From: Acetofilamentum sp.
Lineage (GTDB): Bacteria; Bacteroidota; Bacteroidia; Bacteroidales; JAFGXI01
Reading direction: 5' to 3'
Assembly: GCA_020720565.1 (NCBI GenBank)
Contig: DYOK01000063.1
Location: 3,487 to 12,882 of the forward strand
DNA length: 9,396 nucleotides
Below, one piece after another: positions 1 to 4,951 of the stretch. The notes under the pieces are model-generated. The model had not been told where the DNA came from, searched no databases, and saw only the letters and a list, made by a program, of their open reading frames with translations. Both the position numbers and the translations under genes were made by a program. Numbering within the stretch: position 1 is the stretch's first letter; each line of letters opens with the position of its first letter.

Positions 1-1247
1 CTTTGAAAAATTTTCGGGTAAGCCACAAAATGCTTTTCTACCTTTTTCGACAATGCCGATAAATCTAAAATATCCGAGGCTTCGGCAATATCGATGAGCG
101 TTTTGTTTTTTTGAAGGATATGAATCCGGTCGTCGAATCGGCTGTAGGCATGGTTGCTAATAGCACCACTAAGCAAGTAGTACGAAAGTTCTTCGTCGTT
201 GATTGAATAGTGCGATTTAATTTTATCCGAAATGGACGCAACCCAGTTTGTATCAAATGCTTGATTTTGCAATTCGATATGATAGAAATGTCGGTCGATT
301 AAACTGGTACTCAAAAAAGAAAGAATAGGGTCGGAGTGCGAGCGCCATACTTTAATCGAGGTAAGAATATCGTTGTCGTCCAAATCCATAAACAATTCTA
401 AAACAGTTTTTTTTCCGACGCCACTTTGAGCCTGCAAATCGATGGCTTGAGGGCGTTGATACAGAAAAAACGAAAACGCTGGTGTGGCAAAAAGTTGAGC
501 GCCGTTTAATGCTAAAAACTGTGCACGTTGTAAAACTTTTAACAAAAGTTGTTCGGCCACAATAACAGTTTTGTGCAAATAAACTTGCCAATACATCAAG
601 CGTCGGGCAATTAGGAATTTTTCGATACTATAAACGCCTTTGCTTTCGACTACCAATTGTTGGTCCGAAATATTGAGCATTTTTAAAATTCTATCGGAAC
701 CCACAATGCCTTCCGAAACACCTGTAAAAAAGCTGTCGCGAAGTAAATAGTCGAGACGATCTACATCGAGCTGGCTAGATACCAATTGATGTAAAAAACG
801 TTTAGGATATTCGTTTTTAAAAATTTTGATAGCCAAATCTAAATGTCCATCAAATCGGTCGTTAAAATAACCCATCAAAGCTTCCGAAATATCTTCGTGC
901 GAAACGCCTTGAATAATACTGCGTTCGAGTGAGTGTGAAAACGGGCCATGACCAATATCGTGTAGCAAAATAGCTTGAACAGTCGCCTCATACTCAGAAT
1001 CTGTAATGTCAATATCTTTCGATTTTAGCGTATCCAATGCCAAATGCATCAGATGTGTGGCACCAAGCGTGTGTTGGAAGCGGGTATGAATGGCACCTGG
1101 ATATACATAAAAAGTTAATCCGAGCTGTCTAATTCGGCGTAAACGTTGAAAAAAAGCGTGTTCGACTAGCTCATGACTCTTACCAGTGGGCATTTTGATA
1201 AAACCATAAACAGGGTCGTTAATTATTTTTTGTTTTGGTGCATTCAT
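1..1247 (-). CDS. HD-domain phosphohydrolase (COG1078/YwfO-like), 3' end cut by window edge
   Basis: This gene reads open for 415 codons from the ATG at 1247 to the window edge without a stop, so only its C-terminal end is missing. The protein begins MNAPKQKIINDPVYGFIKMP. It has the HD metal-dependent phosphohydrolase signature: H54 and H59 in HTRFQHTLGATH, the H96-D97 doublet in LLHDIGHGPFSHSLE, H117 in SHEDIS, and the aspartate cluster SSQLDVDRLDYLLRDSFFTG around residues 157-176. That order matches COG1078 proteins related to dGTP triphosphohydrolases, which are usually about 400 residues, so little is likely missing. Members are thought to hydrolyse dNTPs or related nucleotides in the cytoplasm; the substrate here is unknown. 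An in-frame TAA lies nine bases upstream of the start, so the N-terminus is firm. The gene diverges from rpsA. Family assignment is secure; substrate is not. Confidence 0.93.
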   Translation of the reverse strand, partial: MNAPKQKIINDPVYGFIKMPTGKSHELVEHAFFQRLRRIRQLGLTFYVYPGAIHTRFQHTLGATHLMHLALDTLKSKDIDITDSEYEATVQAILLHDIGHGPFSHSLERSIIQGVSHEDISEALMGYFNDRFDGHLDLAIKIFKNEYPKRFLHQLVSSQLDVDRLDYLLRDSFFTGVSEGIVGSDRILKMLNISDQQLVVESKGVYSIEKFLIARRLMYWQVYLHKTVIVAEQLLLKVLQRAQFLALNGAQLFATPAFSFFLYQRPQAIDLQAQSGVGKKTVLELFMDLDDNDILTSIKVWRSHSDPILSFLSTSLIDRHFYHIELQNQAFDTNWVASISDKIKSHYSINDEELSYYLLSGAISNHAYSRFDDRIHILQKNKTLIDIAEASDILDLSALSKKVEKHFVAYPKIFQ

Positions 1248-1253
1248 AAGTAT

Positions 1254-1342
1254 TTAGAATAATTCAATGTCAGGTTTTGTTAGGTGAAAGAGATTGTTTT
1301 TAATATGAGTTAGAAAATTATTAAATTAAGTCGAAAACCTTA
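1254..1342. repeat. Imperfect intergenic repeat, copy 1
   Basis: This stretch just upstream of the HD gene start resembles 4866-4951. The first 18 bases (1254-1271, TTAGAATAATTCAATGTC) match the other copy at 17 of 18 positions, and the first 30 at 24 of 30 without gaps. AGTTAG (1308-1313) and TCGAAAACCTTA (1331-1342, 11 of 12) then follow in the same order, with a net three-base length difference. If the HD gene is transcribed from the possible -7 box at 1346-1353, this copy would form most of its 5' leader. Function unknown. Confidence 0.5.
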
Positions 1343-1345
1343 AAA

Positions 1346-1353
1346 CAAAATTA
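1346..1353 (-). promoter_or_regulatory. Possible -7 box for the HD-domain gene
   Basis: On the minus strand this reads TAATTTTG, a match to the Bacteroidota -7 consensus TAnnTTTG and the same octamer as in the rpsA promoter. I found no TTG at the expected 19-21 base distance on its upstream side, so it is only half a promoter. Transcription from here would give a leader of roughly 90 bases containing repeat copy 1. Confidence 0.25.
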
Positions 1354-1453
1354 ACCAAAATTGCCCATTCTAATGGTGTAAAAAACAAATCAAAATCAGC
1401 ATGAGGTCAAATATGAAATCGAAAAAGAATATGAAGTTTTTAAGCAAATCTGA

Positions 1454-1483
1454 TTGTCAATCAATAAATTATGAGTAATTTTG
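1454..1483 (+). promoter_or_regulatory. rpsA promoter P1, Bacteroidota type (TTG-N19-TAnnTTTG)
   Basis: TTG at 1454-1456 is followed by a 19-base spacer and TAATTTTG at 1476-1483. This fits the -33/-7 architecture recognised by the primary sigma factor of Bacteroidota. The predicted transcript starts near 1487-1490, giving a 5' leader of about 45 bases before the rpsA start at 1536. That leader contains the possible short upstream ORF. Confidence 0.7.
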
Positions 1484-1492
1484 CACCGCGAA

Positions 1493-1524
1493 TTGTAAAC
1501 ATAATGTCTAACTTATTAATTTTG
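1493..1524 (+). promoter_or_regulatory. Possible second rpsA promoter P2 (TTG-N21-TAATTTTG)
   Basis: TTG at 1493-1495, a 21-base spacer and TAATTTTG at 1517-1524 repeat the P1 octamer 41 bases downstream. A transcript from here would start near 1528-1531 and have a leader of only about 5-8 bases, lacking the upstream ORF start. The -7 octamer lies in very AT-rich sequence, so a chance match is possible. Confidence 0.35.
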
Positions 1525-1536
1525 AGTAATTTATAA
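1504..1536 (+). CDS. Possible 10-codon upstream ORF overlapping the rpsA start
   Basis: An ATG at 1504 opens a frame reading MSNLLILSNL and stopping at TAA 1534-1536. The last A of that stop is the first base of the rpsA ATG, giving the coupling arrangement TAATG. It would be the first AUG on a transcript from promoter P1, about 15 bases from the predicted 5' end. There is no ribosome-binding site or homology to support translation. It may be a translational-coupling leader or simply chance in AT-rich sequence. Confidence 0.22.
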   Translation: MSNLLILSNL

Positions 1537-3410
1537 TGAGTACTGAAAATTTAGAAAATCAAGAATTGGAGCAAGATGAGATTATTCTTGAGCCAGAAGT
1601 AATTATTAATCCAGTCACCATGGGAGCTGTTTCGGTAGCACCAGAAGAATTTGATTGGGATGCTTTCGAAGAAGGCGCAGTGGGTGGTGAAGCTGCTCGC
1701 AAAGAATTAGAAGCCATGTACGACAAAACCCTTTCGACTATCGTCGAAAACGAGGTGGTCGATGGTACTGTTGTAGCAATAAACAAACGCGAAGTAGTCG
1801 TTAACATCGGTTCTAAATCGGAAGGTGTTATCAGTGCCAGCGAATTCCGTTACAACGACGAATTAAAAGTTGGCGATAAAGTAGAAGTACTCGTCGAAAC
1901 TCAAGAAGATGGAAATGGTCAGTTAATTATCTCACACAAAAGAGCCCGTTCTTTACGCTCTTGGGATCGTGTTAACGAAGCACTCGATAAATCTGAAGTG
2001 GTTAAAGGTTACATCAAATGTCGTACTAAAGGCGGTATGATTGTCGATGTATTTGGTATCGAGGCGTTCTTACCTGGATCACAAATCGACGTTAAGCCTA
2101 TCCGCGATTACGATGTTTATGTGAACAAAACCATGGAATTCAAAGTGGTTAAAATTAACCAAGAATACAAAAACGTGGTGGTTTCGCATAAAGCCCTTAT
2201 CGAAGCTGAACTCGAAATTCAAAAACAAGATATCATCTCTAAACTTGAAAAAGGTCAAGTTCTCGAAGGAACTGTTAAAAATATCACCTCATACGGTGTA
2301 TTTATCGACCTTGGTGGCGTAGATGGTCTTATCCATATTACCGACCTTTCATGGGGACGTGTTACGCATCCAGAGGAAATTGTTCAACTTGACCAAAAAA
2401 TTAACGTGGTTATTTTGGACTTCGACGATAACAAAAAACGTATTGCCCTTGGCTTAAAACAATTATCTACTCATCCTTGGGATGGTTTAGATGCGAATTT
2501 GCAAGTTGGCGATAAAGTAACTGGTAAAGTGGTTGTTATGGCCGATTACGGTGCTTTTGTTGAGATTGCTGCTGGCGTTGAAGGTTTAATTCACGTTTCT
2601 GAAATGTCTTGGTCGCAACATTTGCGTAGTGCTCAAGAATTTATGAAAGTAGGCGAAGATGTAGAAGCTGTAATTTTAACACTGGATCGTGACGAACGCA
2701 AAATGTCATTAGGTATCAAACAATTGAACTCAGATCCATGGGGAAATATCGATAACAAATACGCTATCGGAACCAAGCACACTGCTAAAGTTCGTAACTT
2801 TACAACCTTCGGTATTTTTGTAGAACTCGAAGAGGGTATCGACGGTTTAGTTCATATTTCTGACTTATCATGGACTAAAAAAGTTAAGCACCCCGCAGAG
2901 TTTACTCAAATTGGTGCCGAATTAGAAGTGGTTGTTTTAGAAATTGACAAAGACAACAGACGTTTAAGCCTTGGACACAAACAATTAGAAGAAAATCCAT
3001 GGGATGTATTCGAAACTATTTTTAAAGTAGGTTCTGAGCACGAAGGTACCGTAATTAATATGAACGAAAAAGGTGCTGTTGTAGCTCTTGAGTACGGCGT
3101 AGAAGGTTTTGTTACACCAAAACACATGGTTAAAGAAGACGGAACAAGTGGCGTTTTAGAAGAAAGAATGATGTTTAAAGTAATCGATTTCTCTAAAGGA
3201 AGCAAAAAGATTATTTTATCGCACAGCAGAATCTTCGAAGATGCTCGCGAAACAGCAGCACCTGCTTCGGCTCCTAAAAAGAAATCTTCTGGTAATTCGA
3301 ACTCGCAAAACGTTCAAAATACACAAAGCGAAGCCACAACAACTTTAGGCGACATCAGTGGTTTAGAGGAATTAAAAGCTCGTATGGTAGCTGACGAAAA
3401 GAAAAAATAA
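1536..3410 (+). CDS. rpsA: 30S ribosomal protein S1
   Basis: The 624-residue product is ribosomal protein S1, the RNA-binding small-subunit protein that captures and unwinds mRNA for translation initiation. Six S1 (OB-fold) domains can be traced at about residues 72-137, 154-221, 240-310, 325-397, 412-484 and 497-568. Domains 3-5 are the most regular, each with a G-x-F-V/I core followed by GL-IH-S/T-x-x-SW and ending in an LG-KQL motif (GVFIDLGGVDGLIHITDLSW in domain 3). An acidic N-terminal segment with EEFDWDAFEEG precedes domain 1. The tail 570-624 is low-complexity and ends in GDISGLEELKARM, a closing motif I associate with Bacteroidota S1. Start 1536 is preferred because it directly follows a good promoter; M29 is the next in-frame alternative but would remove only the acidic leader. 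There is no Shine-Dalgarno sequence. A strong terminator follows, so the gene is probably monocistronic. Confidence 0.97.
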   Translation: MSTENLENQELEQDEIILEPEVIINPVTMGAVSVAPEEFDWDAFEEGAVGGEAARKELEAMYDKTLSTIVENEVVDGTVVAINKREVVVNIGSKSEGVISASEFRYNDELKVGDKVEVLVETQEDGNGQLIISHKRARSLRSWDRVNEALDKSEVVKGYIKCRTKGGMIVDVFGIEAFLPGSQIDVKPIRDYDVYVNKTMEFKVVKINQEYKNVVVSHKALIEAELEIQKQDIISKLEKGQVLEGTVKNITSYGVFIDLGGVDGLIHITDLSWGRVTHPEEIVQLDQKINVVILDFDDNKKRIALGLKQLSTHPWDGLDANLQVGDKVTGKVVVMADYGAFVEIAAGVEGLIHVSEMSWSQHLRSAQEFMKVGEDVEAVILTLDRDERKMSLGIKQLNSDPWGNIDNKYAIGTKHTAKVRNFTTFGIFVELEEGIDGLVHISDLSWTKKVKHPAEFTQIGAELEVVVLEIDKDNRRLSLGHKQLEENPWDVFETIFKVGSEHEGTVINMNEKGAVVALEYGVEGFVTPKHMVKEDGTSGVLEERMMFKVIDFSKGSKKIILSHSRIFEDARETAAPASAPKKKSSGNSNSQNVQNTQSEATTTLGDISGLEELKARMVADEKKK

Positions 3411-3430
3411 ACTTTTCATCAAAAATAATT

Positions 3431-3463
3431 AAATCCCGATGCAATACATCGGGATTTTTTTTT
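3431..3463 (+). terminator. Intrinsic terminator of rpsA
   Basis: A perfect 11-bp stem, AAATCCCGATG (3431-3441) with CATCGGGATTT (3447-3457), encloses the five-base loop CAATA. An unbroken run of nine T residues spans 3455-3463. This is a textbook rho-independent terminator 20 bases after the rpsA stop. It ends only 11 bases before the next start codon. Confidence 0.93.
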
Positions 3464-3474
3464 AATTTAGTCCT

Positions 3475-3825
3475 ATGGAATTTAAAATTGACAAAAAAGA
3501 AAAATATACTGCCATCCAAGTCTTGGTTGACAAATTGGATGTGCATATTGCCCCATCATTAAAATCGGAATTGGTTTTGGTATCGGGGAGTGGAGAGAAT
3601 AATATTTTGTTAGATTTATCGCGTTGTACCTACTGCGATTCTTCCGGACTAAGTGCTGTTTTGGTGGCCAATCGCCTTTGCAAAAACGCCGAAGGCACTT
3701 TCGTTGTTGGTGGAATTACACCTAATGTCGAACGCCTTATTTCTATCTCTCAATTAGATAAAGTGTTGAATATCGCTTATAACATTGAGCGAGCCGACGA
3801 AATGATGAAAGGAATGCTTAAGTAA
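3475..3825 (+). CDS. STAS-domain protein, anti-sigma factor antagonist type
   Basis: This 116-residue cytoplasmic protein is a single STAS domain of SpoIIAA/RsbV size. The diagnostic segment is LLDLSRCTYCDSSGLSAVLV around residues 45-64: a hydrophobic strand, then the D55-S56-S57-G58 loop at the head of a helix. By analogy with SpoIIAA, S56 is the residue an anti-sigma kinase would phosphorylate and a PP2C phosphatase would restore. The dephosphorylated form would bind the kinase and release its partner. Its actual partner is unknown; some Bacteroidota STAS proteins may do something else. There is no in-frame Met between residue 1 and M110, so 3475 must be the start. It lies 18 bases upstream of rnz and is probably co-transcribed with it. 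No room exists for a normal promoter between the rpsA terminator and this start. A SpoIIE-type phosphatase lies one gene further on. Confidence 0.88.
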   Translation: MEFKIDKKEKYTAIQVLVDKLDVHIAPSLKSELVLVSGSGENNILLDLSRCTYCDSSGLSAVLVANRLCKNAEGTFVVGGITPNVERLISISQLDKVLNIAYNIERADEMMKGMLK

Positions 3826-3843
3826 GATTGCTCTTACCTTATC

Positions 3844-4773
3844 ATGAATTTCTCAGTGACTATTTTAGGCACGTCTTCGGCTGTGCCTAATTCACAACGT
3901 AACCCCTCTGCACAGGTGATTAACGTCCACGAACGATTCTTTTTAGTCGATTGTGGGGAGGGTACTCAAACGCTTATTCGACGATATAAACTTAGATTGT
4001 CGAAAATTAACCACATCTTCATCAGTCATTTGCATGGCGACCATGTTTATGGTCTTTTTGGGTTATTATCCACTTACAGTTTGATTGGACGAACCGAAAC
4101 ATTGACCATTTACGCTAATCCCAAACTAAAGGAGTTAATTGCTTATCACAATGTTTTTTTTGATAACAAACTGACCTATCCATTGGTTTTTGTTGATATT
4201 ATCGAGGGCGAAAAACAAGTCATTTATGACGACGACCACCTTGCAGTCACTGCGTTCCCACTTAAACATTCTGTCCCAACACATGGGTTCTTATTTGTCG
4301 AAAAGCCACGTTTAAGACGCATCAATAAGCCCATGACCGATTTTTATAAGGTGCCAGGAGTCGAAATGCTCGATATTAAAAAAGGTTCCGATTTTGTAGA
4401 CGAAAATGGGCAGCTTATTCCCAATAGCCAATTGACATTCGAGCCTGCTCCAATTCGTTCGTTTGCTTATTGCAGCGATACGGCTTATTTCCCCGAAATT
4501 GCGGTTACAATTAATGGCGTAGATTTGTTGTATCACGAAGCTACTTTTGTATCGGAAGATGTAGAAAGGGCCTATGCAACCCTACATTCTACAGCAGCAC
4601 ATGCCGCCACTATGGCAAACCTTTCAAAAGCGAAAAACCTTATTATTGGACACTTTTCGACTCGATACAAAGAGCTAAATCCTTTATTAAACGAAGCTAA
4701 ACAGATTTTTGAATCAGTTGAATTGGCTCAAGAAGGAAAAACCTATTTTATCGAGGAAAATTTACCCAACTAA
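3844..4773 (+). CDS. rnz: Ribonuclease Z (tRNA 3' endonuclease)
   Basis: The 309-residue product is a short-form ribonuclease Z, a zinc metallo-beta-lactamase-fold endonuclease that removes the 3' trailer from precursor tRNAs in the cytoplasm. The metal-binding motif HLHGDH (H62, H64, D66, H67) sits in FISHLHGDHVYGLFGLLST. Further expected ligands are H142 (PLKHSVPTHGF), D212 (YCSDTAYF) and H270 (IIGHFSTRY), with the conserved H248 in LHSTAAHAA. The N-terminus LGTSSAVPNSQRNPSAQ and LVDCGEGTQ are typical of the family. The segment 153-172 (EKPRLRRINKPMTDFYKVPG) corresponds to the tRNA-binding flexible-arm region. Length is normal and no key residue is missing. It follows the STAS gene by 18 bases, and an 11-bp RNA hairpin begins one base after its stop. 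Whether the STAS partner influences RNase Z is not known. Confidence 0.96.
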   Translation: MNFSVTILGTSSAVPNSQRNPSAQVINVHERFFLVDCGEGTQTLIRRYKLRLSKINHIFISHLHGDHVYGLFGLLSTYSLIGRTETLTIYANPKLKELIAYHNVFFDNKLTYPLVFVDIIEGEKQVIYDDDHLAVTAFPLKHSVPTHGFLFVEKPRLRRINKPMTDFYKVPGVEMLDIKKGSDFVDENGQLIPNSQLTFEPAPIRSFAYCSDTAYFPEIAVTINGVDLLYHEATFVSEDVERAYATLHSTAAHAATMANLSKAKNLIIGHFSTRYKELNPLLNEAKQIFESVELAQEGKTYFIEENLPN

Positions 4774-4774
4774 A

Positions 4775-4800
4775 TTGTTGATTTGATACCGAATCAGCAA
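4775..4800 (+). terminator. Hairpin immediately after the rnz stop codon
   Basis: TTGTTGATTTG (4775-4785) pairs with CGAATCAGCAA (4790-4800) across the four-base loop ATAC, giving 11 bp that include two G-U wobbles (4778 with 4797, 4784 with 4791). The wobbles become A-C mismatches on the other strand, so the structure favours plus-strand RNA. No T-tract follows, so it is either a weak terminator or a 3'-end stabiliser for the STAS-rnz mRNA. Confidence 0.45.
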
Positions 4801-4865
4801 GTATGTTCTGAAAGGTTAAGAATTACGGTCTTCTTTTGAAGATAAAGCTAGAGCAACTTAAGTGG

Positions 4866-4951
4866 TTAGAATAATTTAATGTCGTATTTTATTAAGCTAG
4901 AGTTTTGATAAATAGCAAGTTAGTACATCAATAAATAGGTCGAAGACCTTA
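4866..4951. repeat. Imperfect intergenic repeat, copy 2
   Basis: Partner of 1254-1342. It opens with TTAGAATAATTTAATGTC (4866-4883), contains AGTTAG (4918-4923) and ends with TCGAAGACCTTA (4940-4951), in the same order and spacing to within three bases. The last three bases are the stop codon of the minus-strand phosphatase gene. The nonamer AAGCTAGAG inside it (4894-4902) also occurs at 4845-4853, 49 bases upstream, hinting at a decayed third unit. No coding potential is visible. Confidence 0.5.
4937..4949 (-). terminator. Short hairpin at the 3' end of the phosphatase gene
   Basis: AGGTC and GACCT form a 5-bp stem around a three-base loop and overlap the stop codon of the minus-strand gene. 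The minus-strand sequence that follows, ATTTATTGATG, is AT-rich but lacks a T-run. At best this is a weak terminator. Confidence 0.25.

Noticed and set aside
65..591. Two small minus-strand open frames in the HD gene region
   Set aside because: Both are in a different frame from the continuous 415-codon HD-domain reading frame, which has clear family motifs.
1472..1532. Exact 10-base direct repeat TGAGTAATTT at 1472-1481 and 1523-1532
   Set aside because: It overlaps the duplicated promoter-like octamers already reported and is short and AT-rich, so it adds no independent evidence of an operator.
1559..1807. 82-codon minus-strand open frame inside rpsA
   Set aside because: It is antisense to a well-conserved S1 coding region, is rich in Ser/Thr as expected from a complement frame, and has no recognisable domain.
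2906..3205. 99-codon minus-strand open frame inside rpsA
   Set aside because: Complement-frame shadow of S1 domains 5 and 6; composition and position are explained by the real gene.
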